Shown here: one piece after another, positions 17,314 through 26,131 of the stretch
Position numbering within the stretch: position 1 is the stretch's first letter
Layout: the number at the start of each line of letters is the position of its first letter
Assembly (NCBI GenBank): GCA_900489925.1
Contig: UEHQ01000008.1
Location: 203,484-267,483 of the forward strand
DNA from: Hyphomicrobiales bacterium
GTDB taxonomy: Bacteria; Pseudomonadota; Alphaproteobacteria; Rhizobiales; Rhizobiaceae
DNA length: 64,000 nucleotides
Direction: 5' to 3'
Position numbers and translations under genes: made by a program
The notes under the pieces: generated by a model
What the model saw: only the letters and a program-made list of their open reading frames with translations
What the model was told of the DNA's origin: nothing
Database searches by the model: none

Positions 17314-18312
17314 ATGAGATTTCTGTGCACGTCGATCGTGCTTGCTGCAGGACTGTTTGCGACAGCCGGAACGGCCGCCGCCGACGAATGCGGCAATGTC
17401 TCGATCGCCGAGATGAAATGGGCGTCGGCCGGCATCGCAGCCAATTTCGACAAGATCATTCTTGAGGCAGGCTACGGCTGCACGGTGACGATCGTTCCCG
17501 GCGCCACGATGCCGACCTTCGTTTCGATGGATCAACAGGGCACGCCGGACATTGCCTCGGAATTCTGGGTCAACGCGGTCCGGACCGAACTCGACAACGC
17601 CATCAAGGCGAATCGGCTCGTCCAGGCGGCGGAGATTCTGTCGGAAGGCGCGGTCGAGGGTTGGTGGATCCCGAAATTTATCGCCGATGCCAACCCCGAC
17701 ATCCGCAGTGTCCAGGATGCCCTCAAGCGCCCCGACTTGTTTCCGGCGCCCGGCAACCCACAGCAAGGTGGCGTCTACAATTGCCCGACGGGCTGGAACT
17801 GCCAGATATCGACATCCAATCTGTTTCGCGCGCTCGCGGCCGACAAGGACGGCTTCACGCTGATCGACACCGGCAGCCCGCAGGGTCTTGATGATTCCAT
17901 AGCGGCGGCGTTCCAGAAGAAGGTTGGCTGGCTCGGCTACTACTGGGCGCCGACGGCCATCCTCGGGAAGTACGACATGACACGGCTGAGCTTCGGCGTC
18001 AGCCACGACAAGGCCGAATGGGACCGCTGCACCGCCGTCCCCGGCTGCGCCCGCCCACAGGTCAATTCCTATCCGCTATCGCGCGCCTTCACCATCACGA
18101 CCAAGGCGTTCGCCGATCGGGCCGGACCGGCAGCCGATTATCTGAAGAAGCGCTCCTGGGACAACAGCACGATCAACGATGTGCTGGCCTGGCAGGACGA
18201 ACACCACGAAAGCACGAGAGAGGCGGCGCTTTACTTCCTGCGCAACTACTCAGACCTGTGGACCCAATGGGTGCCGGCGGATGTCGCGGCGAAGGTCAAG
18301 GGAACGCTCTAG
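17314..18312 (+). CDS. Glycine betaine/choline-type ABC transporter substrate-binding protein (OpuAC family)
   Basis: A 332-aa periplasmic protein. A Sec signal peptide (MRFLCTS...AGTAAA, cut before DECG) is followed by an OpuAC domain: VSIAEMKWASAGIAANFDKIILE, the P-T-F...DIASEFWVNAV block, and WWIPKF. The aromatic-rich WLGYYWAP segment fits a quaternary-ammonium cage. The start was set at the ATG at 17314, which gives a clean signal peptide; an upstream in-frame ATG adds 14 charged residues. No permease or ATPase gene is adjacent, so it works with a transporter elsewhere or is an orphan. Confidence 0.85.
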   Translation: MRFLCTSIVLAAGLFATAGTAAADECGNVSIAEMKWASAGIAANFDKIILEAGYGCTVTIVPGATMPTFVSMDQQGTPDIASEFWVNAVRTELDNAIKANRLVQAAEILSEGAVEGWWIPKFIADANPDIRSVQDALKRPDLFPAPGNPQQGGVYNCPTGWNCQISTSNLFRALAADKDGFTLIDTGSPQGLDDSIAAAFQKKVGWLGYYWAPTAILGKYDMTRLSFGVSHDKAEWDRCTAVPGCARPQVNSYPLSRAFTITTKAFADRAGPAADYLKKRSWDNSTINDVLAWQDEHHESTREAALYFLRNYSDLWTQWVPADVAAKVKGTL

Positions 18313-18455
18313 CTGCTGTCTGCAAGTTGGCATTCAGTCGTGGAGGCAGACGACGACGCGGACACATATAGTTTTCTCAATCCGTCGCATCGCCTATAAG
18401 CGCGCAACGCGAGACGACTCGCACCCGAGGCTCGCCCGACGACATGGAGATTTCG

Positions 18456-18803
18456 ATGACTTCCGCCCCGTTTCCCGATCGTGAGACGATCGCAGCAAAG
18501 TTCACCGCATTTGGCGAGCAGGACAAAGCCTACATCACCCTGCTGCTCGAGAACGTGGCCCAGGACGACAATCTCATCGATGGCTTGCACCGCTATCTCG
18601 ACAACGCTGCCGGGGCTTCGTTCCTGAACTCGCTGAAGCTGGAAAACCTCGGACAGTGGATCGGCGATGTGGCGCCTGCCCGTCTGCAGATCCGTCTGAT
18701 GGAGGCTGCCAAATCAAGCCAGCATCCGGCCTATGGCGCATTTCGCACAGGTTTGACTCGGTCCGGCGGACTGGAACGGGCCTATCCGCCGGCACAGATC
18801 TGA
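18456..18803 (+). CDS. Conserved hypothetical small soluble protein
   Basis: A 115-aa acidic protein (from MTSAPFPDRETIAAKFTAF) without signal peptide or membrane segments. It appears helical and ends SGGLERAYPPAQI. A start at 18444 with four extra residues is possible. It follows the OpuAC gene on the same strand after 143 bp, and its stop is 4 bp from the convergent entericidin. No family is recognised. Confidence 0.6.
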   Translation: MTSAPFPDRETIAAKFTAFGEQDKAYITLLLENVAQDDNLIDGLHRYLDNAAGASFLNSLKLENLGQWIGDVAPARLQIRLMEAAKSSQHPAYGAFRTGLTRSGGLERAYPPAQI

Positions 18804-18807
18804 CGCC

Positions 18808-18963
18808 TTACCTTTTGGCGGCGTGATTGACCGAGCGACCGGCGTCCTGTGTCGCGTTCACGGCGTTCGCCGTATCACGTCCAACGCCGCGAATGGTGTT
18901 GGCACAGGATGTGAGCGCCAGAAGAAGCATGATGGCAGCACCAATTCTAACGGTGGTGGTCAT
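18808..18963 (-). CDS. Entericidin-like small lipoprotein
   Basis: A 51-aa protein. The N-terminal hydrophobic segment ends in the lipobox-like LALTSCAN, followed by TIRGVGRDTANAVNATQDAGRSV, the pattern of entericidin A/B lipoproteins. The ATG at 18963 has GGA about 9 nt upstream. Entericidins are small envelope lipoproteins linked to stationary-phase lysis control in enterobacteria; in rhizobia the role is unclear. The tail is basic (NHAAKR). Confidence 0.8.
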   Translation of the reverse strand: MTTTVRIGAAIMLLLALTSCANTIRGVGRDTANAVNATQDAGRSVNHAAKR

Positions 18964-19062
18964 TGCGGAAATCCTTTTCTGAAATGGCGTCCATAACTCG
19001 CAGCATATGCTGCGCGCGATAAACGCGCGCGCAAGCAAAAGGTTGCAGCGATCAGTGATTTG

Positions 19063-19962
19063 TCAGGCGGCGATCGCCTTTGCCTTTTCCGCGAAGGCAA
19101 AGCGGATGCTGTCGGCGACAGCCTGCATCGGCGTTGTCATCTGCGACACGGTCAGCATTCGGATATCAAAGGATGCAAGCTCGGGAAGCCCCTCCTGCGC
19201 ACCAAGTATCACCATGCCCTCGCCGACGTAGGACCGCGGCAGCGGCGCGATCGCCAGATCGGAAAGCACCGCCGCTCTCTGCGCCATGGTGTGGCCGCTG
19301 AGGAACGCAACACGATAGTCGCGCTTCATGCGCTCAAGCTGCGATAGCGCTTCAGAGCGCCAGATGCAGCCGTCCTCCCATATCGAGATCGGCAGCGGAT
19401 CGCGCCGATGGGCCGTGCCGCACTTCGCCCCGACCCAAACGAGCCTTTCGCGAAAGACGACTTCACCGGTGACAGGCAACGGTCGTGTCGCGCAGTTGAT
19501 GAGCGCGATATCAAGCCGCTGCTCGTCCATACGCTTTCTGAGCCCGATGCTCATGTCGATGGTCACATCGACCATGATGCCGGGGAAGGTCTCGGCAAAA
19601 CTCTTCAGAATACTAGGCAGAAGCCGCTCACCGATGTCTTCGGGGGCACCAAGCCGAACCACACCGCTCAGCTCCGGCATGATGAACCGCGACACCGCTT
19701 CGTTCGAGAGCGCGAGGATATTGCGCGCGTAGGACAACAGGAGTTCGCCGTGCTGGGTCAGCGAGACCGACCGCGCATCGCGCAGGAAAAGCGTCGCGCC
19801 GAGCTGCTCTTCCAGCTTCTTGATCTGCATGGAAACCGCTGACGGCGTGCGAAAGACAGCCTCCGCAGCCGTGGAAAAATTGCCAGTCTCGGCGATGGCA
19901 ACGAACGTGCGCAACACGTCGTTATCCAGCAAGGGAATGGGACGGCGAAGAGGAATGGTCAT
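19063..19962 (-). CDS. LysR-family transcriptional regulator
   Basis: A 299-aa LTTR. The N-terminal winged helix (LLDNDVLRTFVAIAETGNFSTAAEAVFRTPSAVSMQIKKLEEQLG) lies at residues 9-55, followed by a periplasmic-binding-fold effector domain. The start was chosen at the ATG at 19962 (MTIPLRRP); upstream in-frame codons would lie in the AT-rich promoter. It diverges from a DUF1127-like small gene, with 110 bp between that probably holds its operator. Target genes and inducer are unknown. Confidence 0.9.
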   Translation of the reverse strand: MTIPLRRPIPLLDNDVLRTFVAIAETGNFSTAAEAVFRTPSAVSMQIKKLEEQLGATLFLRDARSVSLTQHGELLLSYARNILALSNEAVSRFIMPELSGVVRLGAPEDIGERLLPSILKSFAETFPGIMVDVTIDMSIGLRKRMDEQRLDIALINCATRPLPVTGEVVFRERLVWVGAKCGTAHRRDPLPISIWEDGCIWRSEALSQLERMKRDYRVAFLSGHTMAQRAAVLSDLAIAPLPRSYVGEGMVILGAQEGLPELASFDIRMLTVSQMTTPMQAVADSIRFAFAEKAKAIAA

Positions 19963-20072
19963 CGTCTCATCTTTCAATTTTTCTGAATGATAACAGCATA
20001 TCATTTTGTTTGTTTGAAAGTCAACCGCTGGCTAAATTACAAGGAAATCAACAACGATGAAGGGAGATGGCG

Positions 20073-20243
20073 ATGAGCAGCACTCTTCGCTCGTTCTTTG
20101 CGACACTGAACCGGTTCAAGTCTCACCAGCTGAGAAACATGGCTGCGCGGAGCACCAGACGCCAATTGGCACGCCTGCCCTCGCACCTGATCGATGACCT
20201 GGATCTGCGATCGCTGATCGGTCCGCGCTCGGCATTCCGCTAA
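20073..20243 (+). CDS. DUF1127-like small basic protein
   Basis: A 56-aa arginine-rich protein starting MSSTLRSFFATLNRF, with a C-terminal RRQLARLPSHLIDDLDLRSL that fits the DUF1127 helix pattern. The ATG at 20073 has AGGGAG about 6 nt upstream. It diverges from the LysR gene, an arrangement often seen for such peptides. Some alphaproteobacterial DUF1127 proteins bind RNA and affect phosphate and carbon metabolism; whether this one does is unknown. Confidence 0.65.
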   Translation: MSSTLRSFFATLNRFKSHQLRNMAARSTRRQLARLPSHLIDDLDLRSLIGPRSAFR

Positions 20244-20489
20244 GAACTTTTGCGACGCGTCGGCGGATAGCTCGGGTCCGCCGACCGAGCGGCAGGAAAC
20301 ACCGAGCCTCGTCGTCACCGTCGCTGAGGCGACCTAGAAATAGCGGGTGTCACGCCTATCCACGAGCCGGCGAAACAACATTGGCCTTAGGCCCCAGGCG
20401 CGGATGACCGCTATCGGTCCGAGGCGTCATGGCACAGTGAGATCACCGGACGCAGTTGTACCAAGCCGCCATCCCTCCCATGCCGGTGA

Positions 20490-21599
20490 TTAGATTACGA
20501 ATTCCTCCTCGTAGGTCTGTGGCTCGGAAACGACGGTAACCTCAACCGGAACGATCCAATTGGCCGCGTAACTCTCGCTGTCGGAACGCGGCAGGTCGGG
20601 CTGCACGCGCCCCGCCCCATCGCTCGCGCGACATCGCAGTGCATATCGCCCCACTTCTTCAGGGGTCCAGATGTACTCCCAGAAGCGCCATGCAAAGGGA
20701 CGCTCGGTTTCGAGGAGCCTTCCCTCGCGCCAGCCCCTGCCATCTCCCGTGCAGACCTGCACCTGCCGGATGGCAGCCTCTCCGCTCCAGGCGGCTCCGA
20801 AAATCCGACACGGTTGCCCCACGATGAGACGCGCCCCCTGCACGGGACGCGCGATCTGCGCTTTGACCTCCATTTCCGCAAGCGGCACGAGCGTGGGTTG
20901 TCCGAAGCCGCGCTCCCAACGGAAATAGTCGCGCGCCTGCCAGTAGCCAAGGAACGGTTGTTCCACGACCGTGATATGCGTGATCCACTTGACCCAAGCC
21001 ATGCCGAACCAGCCACCCACGACCGCGCGGAGCGGGTAACCGTGATCGCGCGTCAGCGGCTCCTCGTTCATCGAGTAGGCAAGGATGGTGCTGTCGGCGA
21101 TGGCCTTCTCAAGTGGCAAACTGCGCGCAAAAGCGATGGGACCGGGAGAAGCCGTTTTCTTGCTTGTGTCTACGACGCCGCTGTCGGCGCCTACGAGCAG
21201 GACCTCACGTGCGGTTGGCTTAACGCCCGCCATTTCCAAGATCTCGCGCAGAAGAACACCTGTCCACCGGGCATTGCCGACAGCTCCGTTCTGCCACTGC
21301 AACCCTTCCTTTGGCGGCACGTAGTTGACGCGCCCGTTGCCTGCGCACTCGACCACGGCGGTGAGGGTCGTGCTCGCCATCGCCCTGATGCTGTCGAGGT
21401 AAAGTTCGATCGGCCGCTCCACCGCCCCGTCAACGCGCAATCTCCAGTCTCGCGCATCGAGATCCGGCGACGGGAAATGGTTTCGTACGAAGAACAGATC
21501 GGATGGAATCAGCCAGTCGGAGAGCAACGCAAACGGAAACTCGATGTTCGGTGGCGATTTCTGTCGGACTATCAGACTGGGTTGCTCTGGTGTCGGCAT
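20490..21599 (-). CDS. Sulfite-oxidase-like molybdopterin enzyme
   Basis: A 369-aa protein of the sulfite oxidase family. The Moco domain shows the ligand-cysteine motif VECAGNGR near residue 85, then GVVDTSKK and HGYPLRAVVGGWFG. The C-terminal part is the immunoglobulin-like dimerisation domain (RIFGAAWSGEAAIRQVQV...RALRCRASDGAG). There is no twin-arginine signal or cytochrome domain, so it is predicted cytosolic unless the start is misplaced. Substrate may be sulfite or another oxidisable compound. The ATG at 21599 gives a normal N-terminus. Confidence 0.85.
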   Translation of the reverse strand: MPTPEQPSLIVRQKSPPNIEFPFALLSDWLIPSDLFFVRNHFPSPDLDARDWRLRVDGAVERPIELYLDSIRAMASTTLTAVVECAGNGRVNYVPPKEGLQWQNGAVGNARWTGVLLREILEMAGVKPTAREVLLVGADSGVVDTSKKTASPGPIAFARSLPLEKAIADSTILAYSMNEEPLTRDHGYPLRAVVGGWFGMAWVKWITHITVVEQPFLGYWQARDYFRWERGFGQPTLVPLAEMEVKAQIARPVQGARLIVGQPCRIFGAAWSGEAAIRQVQVCTGDGRGWREGRLLETERPFAWRFWEYIWTPEEVGRYALRCRASDGAGRVQPDLPRSDSESYAANWIVPVEVTVVSEPQTYEEEFVI

Positions 21600-21705
21600 C
21601 GTCTCGTCTCCATTCCGAGAGCACAACGTTGGCACGCGGTCGCGCGAATTCCGGTTCGATCACACCGCCCCTTGAATGTCTTCAGGTCTCTGGGACGATT
21701 GTCCT

Positions 21706-22377
21706 TCAGGCACTACCTCTAGAGAAGACCAGCAACATATTGTTGGCAGGCATCTCGATTGTCTCGCGGAGATTGAGCCCAGCGGCCGCACCCACTTGTT
21801 CAAGGTCAACGATATCACGCACACCCCAGGATGCGTTGCGCTCCTTCAGAGCGGCGTCGAATGCGGCGTTCGACGGGGCGTTGTGTGTGCCGCCGCGCAT
21901 GAATGGGCCATAGAGCACAAGAAGCCCGCCGGCGTGCAGCAAACGGCCAGCTCCTGCGAACAATCCTAGGCTTGCCGCCCAAGGCGCTATATGGATCATA
22001 TTGATCGACACGATAGCGTCAAAACGCCCCGTTTGTTCGACGCCCCATTGCCCTGAGCACACATCAATATTCTGCGGTGCCAGCACATTCTTCAGCCCTG
22101 CAAATTTGATCCAGCCGGACGTGCTGGTGCGAGCGTCGGCATCCGGATCGCTCGGCTGCCATGTGAGGTTGGGCATTGCTCCTGCAAAACACACGGCGTG
22201 CTCGCCAGTCCCCGAAGCAATCTCCAGCACGACGCCATGTGTTGGAAGGACACGTTTTAGCACCGCGAGGATCGGCGCTGAATTTCGGGAAACGGAAGGC
22301 GAGAACATGCGCTGGTCGGCGCTTACCTCGCGCTGTTCCAGCGCAACAGGCAAACGGTCCTCCTTCTCTGGGAGCAT
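21706..22377 (-). CDS. DUF938 SAM-dependent methyltransferase-like protein
   Basis: A 223-aa protein with the DUF938 pattern: RMFSPSVSRNSAPILAVLKRVLP, then the SAM-binding loop VLEIASGTGEHAVCFA, WQPSDPD, IVSINMIHIAPWAA and LYGPFMRGG. The substrate is unknown. The start is uncertain: the ATG at 22377 gives a near-usual N-terminus, while an in-frame ATG at 22479 adds 34 residues. It lies downstream of the unrecognised membrane-anchored protein at 22538 and on the same strand. Confidence 0.8.
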   Translation of the reverse strand: MLPEKEDRLPVALEQREVSADQRMFSPSVSRNSAPILAVLKRVLPTHGVVLEIASGTGEHAVCFAGAMPNLTWQPSDPDADARTSTSGWIKFAGLKNVLAPQNIDVCSGQWGVEQTGRFDAIVSINMIHIAPWAASLGLFAGAGRLLHAGGLLVLYGPFMRGGTHNAPSNAAFDAALKERNASWGVRDIVDLEQVGAAAGLNLRETIEMPANNMLLVFSRGSA

Positions 22378-22537
22378 TGGCCTTGGATCCCCGTTGGGCG
22401 ATGTCCTCCACCTTATAGCCGAAATGATGGGATCGATAGCACGGATTTCGGACTTTCGAAGGGGCGTCGGCGCGTGCATTCGGCCGAGGCGCGATCGCGC
22501 ACATTCTCCGGGTCCCGTGCCTCACTGAAAGCCTCAT

Positions 22538-23125
22538 CTACTCTCTGGCGCCGACGATCCGCATGGCCGTCGTCTTCCCAACCGAAAAGGCGGCCAATGT
22601 AGCGTGGATCGCACCATGAAAAACGGTTCGCCCATCGTCTACGACCAGTTCCATTTTACTCTCTGGGGGTACGGGGGCGGCGTCCACGGGTGTCAAATCC
22701 AATGGCGGCGGAACAATGTCCCTGCTTGCCGCCGTAACCAGCCTGTCACGGGTTTCGCAGCCGGGAAGGCACGACTCGAAGCCTGTCGGCGGTTTCGGCC
22801 GATTCATTGGCGTTGGAATTCTATCTCGCAGTTTCTCCGGGTGGGCCGCGGCGATCTTTAGGGCCACTGGAATCGGCAATGTCATGGCATTCACTGCGAT
22901 ATCTGACGCCTGGACCACTGGGGTGAATGGCAATTGGCTGATGACGTCGTCCTTTTGCGGCCTGGAGTCGGCGCCACTCGCGCTGCTGACAAGCTCCTGA
23001 CCAGGGATGACGCGATGGGACTGAATCGGTTGACTTCCTGCGAGCCAGCTAACCAGCAGTCCGCCCGCAGCGACGATTGCATACATGGCCTTGCCCTGCA
23101 CGAAGTTCGAAATTCCTGAAGTCAT
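22538..23125 (-). CDS. Unrecognised membrane-anchored or exported protein
   Basis: A 195-aa protein with one N-terminal hydrophobic segment (AMYAIVAAGGLLVSWLAG, residues 13-30) and a Pro-rich polar remainder. A GCET segment with a nearby second Cys (ESCLPGCETRD) could form a disulfide if exported. It has a reasonable ribosome site (AAGGATGAG) before the ATG at 23125. No family is recognised. It diverges from the gene at 23359. Confidence 0.55.
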   Translation of the reverse strand: MTSGISNFVQGKAMYAIVAAGGLLVSWLAGSQPIQSHRVIPGQELVSSASGADSRPQKDDVISQLPFTPVVQASDIAVNAMTLPIPVALKIAAAHPEKLRDRIPTPMNRPKPPTGFESCLPGCETRDRLVTAASRDIVPPPLDLTPVDAAPVPPESKMELVVDDGRTVFHGAIHATLAAFSVGKTTAMRIVGARE

Positions 23126-23358
23126 CTCGATCTCATCCTTCTGTCACAAAAACTATGCGAAGAAGAACGCCAGATCGTGGCGCAATTTTCGCGGCTTCAA
23201 GGCCGGAAAACGGCGGTTTGTAAGGAAATGTGCGCACCGCAGGATTGCCTAGAAAAACATTACCCACAGGATGGGAGATCCTGCCAGAATCGCCTCGCCC
23301 CGAGGCATCTGGTCGTAGCCCGTTGAAGCGCGACCGTTTCGATCCCATCTGACCGAGT

Positions 23359-24000
23359 ATGCCCAAAACGAAGACGAAAACGAAAGACAGCGACGATCCC
23401 GAGTTGATCAAGGAGTGGCCGCTTCCGGTGGAGGCGACGCTGGGATCCGCTGTTCGGGTCAAAGGAATTCTACAAGAAGTCCGTTCCCGGCTGCCGCCCA
23501 TTGTCAAAAAGTCCCTGGACATGCAGTCGGGCGCACTGATCCTCATCATGCCGGAGAATGCCAAGACGGTGTTCCGCGCGACCTCCTCCGCCGTCTCGAA
23601 AGCGCTGGAGGACATCGCGGACCTTCCCGTCATCCCTCGCGAGATCGAAGACATCCTCACGATTACCGCTTCAGAGAGGAAGCGTTGGCTAGAGGACGGC
23701 CGCCTGCCAAGTGCTGGAATACGAACAGTCAGATTGCAGGGAAGAGCGAGGAAGATCACGTTCCATGTATTCGACCCCCGCGTTGTCGAGGAGCTGCTTG
23801 ACCGCGGCGCCGTCGATGAGTGGCGGGAGCATGACGCCGCCGCGAAAGCAGAAAACCGGAGGCGCGCTGCGTACCAGGCAAAGCTGACGCGGACACTGAA
23901 GAAGAAAGAGAAAACCAAACGAACGGAACCGGACCCTGACGAACCTATGACCGCGTTGAGCGGATGGGACGAATTCGATAGCGACGGCCTTCTACGCTGA
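23359..24000 (+). CDS. Unrecognised charged protein, last gene before the Tn7-like module
   Basis: A 213-aa protein with a Lys/Thr-rich start (MPKTKTKTKDSDD), a central block with ITASERKRWLEDGRLPSAG that could be a small helix-turn-helix-like DNA-binding segment, and a very basic C-terminal helix (AAKAENRRRAAYQAKLTRTLKKKEKTKR). No signal or membrane segment. It is convergent with tniQ, and its stop lies about 100 bp from the AT-rich repeats that may mark one transposon end. It could be the host gene whose 3' flank was the insertion site, or element cargo. Confidence 0.6.
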   Translation: MPKTKTKTKDSDDPELIKEWPLPVEATLGSAVRVKGILQEVRSRLPPIVKKSLDMQSGALILIMPENAKTVFRATSSAVSKALEDIADLPVIPREIEDILTITASERKRWLEDGRLPSAGIRTVRLQGRARKITFHVFDPRVVEELLDRGAVDEWREHDAAAKAENRRRAAYQAKLTRTLKKKEKTKRTEPDPDEPMTALSGWDEFDSDGLLR

Positions 24001-24103
24001 AACGCCTTAGCCGCCGGATCGGCAATCGGCAAATTGCCCTTGGTGGAAGGTTCTCGCCATCATCCCCGTGATAGCTATAGGGCCAGTTCAAATTGACTCA
24101 GCC

Positions 24104-24168
24104 CGAACGTTGTTTTTATTGAGATTCTAAATTTTTTGATTCAGGATTTTTTGAAAAATTTGATTCTA
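24104..24168. repeat. AT-rich direct-repeat tract, candidate transposon-end region
   Basis: Downstream of the last tniQ gene the composition becomes sharply AT-rich, with two similar words, AAATTTTTTGATTC (24129-24142) and AAAAATTTGATTCT (24154-24167), plus GAGATTCTAAA. Arrays of short TnsB sites are typical of Tn7-like ends. No terminal TGT/ACA pair or target duplication could be confirmed. Confidence 0.3.
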
Positions 24169-25959
24169 TAGACCTGATGTCGTTGGAAGCTCAGCAGCGA
24201 ACTGCTCCAGCCAGCGGTCAACGTCCTCCCTATTTCTATCAGTGGTGATATCGTCAGAAAGACGGGCTCCCGCCTCATTCAGGAGATGAATTATCTTCGC
24301 CTGAGATCGTGGGCGGTTCCTCATCACCAGTATATTTTCGACTTCTCGAATTGTGGTACGTTGCTTACGAAAATGGTGCATGCGCTTCATCGTCGTCACG
24401 TTGGCCGCTCGAAGAGCAGGACTCCACCTGTCCAGGGTGAACAACTTTATATCAAGGTGAAATGCGATCTCGTCGAATCCGGCAGGATAGTCCGGGATGT
24501 TGGCAGAAGTCGGAATACTCTGGCAGAAGGCCCGCCAAGGAAGAAAATCTTCGACTTGGAACTGATCGAGCCACACGGAGGCTTCCGTTTTTATGAATGG
24601 CAACTTTCCCTCTTTCAGAGCTTCGAAAACAAACGGCCATGGGCTTATCTCGCCGTTAAAGAGCACCGAAACCGTCGCCCTGATCGGCAGACAGTACGAA
24701 TGGCGGCTGGGCTCTGGTTGTACACATTCGACAAAACTGTTGACCTCAGCGTTTGAACCGAGAGCTGTTGCGAGTTCAATGTCGGGGCAAGGAAGGCTGA
24801 GATTGAGAAAGCTTTCAAACAGAACTCCGCGAGGAATCCCCGTTTCCTTGCTCATTTTGCGCACGGCTTTGGATTGCATCGCGAACGCGTGCAGCTTTAA
24901 GAGCGAAGAGTGGGAAGAGACCTCCAGATGTTTTGGGAGCGCGACCGGAGCATGCGCGTGAGGTAACAACCTAGCTTTCCGTACCGTGGCCACGGTATCC
25001 AACGGGAAAATTTTCGTCTGTTTCAACAAGGTTTCGAAGCGATTTTCCCTTGTGTTCATTCTGGTGGGTAAGACTGCAGCCTCTCTTATCCGGTCATCCA
25101 AGTGGGCGAACCCGTGCGGCCATTTCAGTAATGCTCGAGCTGCCACAGCAAGGTTTTCGGGAGAGGCAGTCGACGCCGTAAAAAACCTTTTGCCGATTGT
25201 GGGAGTGGTATCGTCGTCGAGTGCTACAGCGATGAGAACACACAGCATGAAGAGCTCGCCACGACTTATGCAGGTCAGCTCGTCATGCAACCCCGAGACT
25301 CTGTTCTCCATCTCAGGGTCGATAAGACCCGTGAAGAAGCGAAGGGCCTCTGGATCGCTGCATTCAATTGTGGGCTGCACGAAATCGCGGAAATCCATCT
25401 CGGGGCCGCATTCTGCGCAACTTGACACGCTTCCCGCAGGATACCAGAACGTTAGGAGATTCCCGCATCCCGGGCATCGCTCGAGGAGCCGTTCATGGGT
25501 GCTAGGGTCAAAAGACACTGCGCGGATGTGCCACATTGCCTTCGAGTGATTTGATTTTCGAAGCGACGCAGGCGCCACGCGACGATGGTCGAGTAACTGG
25601 CGTCGCGGAATGGCGGTACCGAAGAACTCGCACAACCCATGCTTCCCACATTCCGACGCCACGGTGCGGTATACCAACGGCAAAAGGTCAGCTTTCCCAT
25701 GCGGGCATCCAAGAAAGTCGGCGACAGGTCCTAGATCGAACGAGGCATTCGCCAATCGATAGTGTGTTACAGGGTAACGAATCTTTCGAATGAATCTATT
25801 TGTGGTTTTCAATCCGTTCAACGCGCCAGAACGCAAGAGGATATCTGCGAGTCCTTCTCCGCTCAGCGGCGCAACCGGAATCGGCAGCCTCGTGCCGACA
25901 AGATCAATCAACCGCGACGCAATCTCCGGCGTTATACGAATGTTTGAATCCCCGTACAT
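24166..25959 (-). CDS. tniQ: TniQ/TnsD-family target-selection protein (second paralogue)
   Basis: A 597-aa TniQ-domain protein. The first 60 residues carry the transposon-style start; the zinc-finger block reads ERCPGCGNLL...SSCAECGPEMDFRDF (two CxxC pairs, about residues 163-190), preceded by the family segment MWHIRAVSFDPSTHERLL. The long C-terminal region is in the TnsD size range, suggesting sequence-specific binding to an attachment site rather than a short Cas-linked TniQ. It is clearly paralogous to the neighbouring 624-aa protein (shared FDP-T-E-LL-CP-C spacing and RDF-QP). It is last in the tns operon, after a 172-bp gap containing a hairpin. Confidence 0.85.
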   Translation of the reverse strand: MYGDSNIRITPEIASRLIDLVGTRLPIPVAPLSGEGLADILLRSGALNGLKTTNRFIRKIRYPVTHYRLANASFDLGPVADFLGCPHGKADLLPLVYRTVASECGKHGLCEFFGTAIPRRQLLDHRRVAPASLRKSNHSKAMWHIRAVSFDPSTHERLLERCPGCGNLLTFWYPAGSVSSCAECGPEMDFRDFVQPTIECSDPEALRFFTGLIDPEMENRVSGLHDELTCISRGELFMLCVLIAVALDDDTTPTIGKRFFTASTASPENLAVAARALLKWPHGFAHLDDRIREAAVLPTRMNTRENRFETLLKQTKIFPLDTVATVRKARLLPHAHAPVALPKHLEVSSHSSLLKLHAFAMQSKAVRKMSKETGIPRGVLFESFLNLSLPCPDIELATALGSNAEVNSFVECVQPEPSRHSYCLPIRATVSVLFNGEISPWPFVFEALKEGKLPFIKTEASVWLDQFQVEDFLPWRAFCQSIPTSANIPDYPAGFDEIAFHLDIKLFTLDRWSPALRAANVTTMKRMHHFRKQRTTIREVENILVMRNRPRSQAKIIHLLNEAGARLSDDITTDRNREDVDRWLEQFAAELPTTSGL

Positions 25960-26058
25960 TCACGACTCTCTTTCGATCATTTTCAGTTTGAATTTTTGGG
26001 CGTTCGGATTTCGCCGCCTCGCCTGGTCGCGAGCGGGTTACGGCACGTCGATGTCCAT

Positions 26059-26084
26059 CACGGAACATCGAACGGTGTTCCGTG
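26059..26084. repeat. Perfect hairpin between the two tniQ genes
   Basis: Arms CACGGAACA and TGTTCCGTG enclose an 8-nt loop. It lies in the 172-bp gap upstream of the second tniQ. There is no T-run, so it may be an operator or mRNA processing structure rather than an intrinsic terminator. It is one way the second selector could be expressed separately. Confidence 0.45.
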
Positions 26085-26131
26085 TCCTCATTTCCGAAAA
26101 GCGGAATTCTCCGTCCTGCTGTTATTCGATT

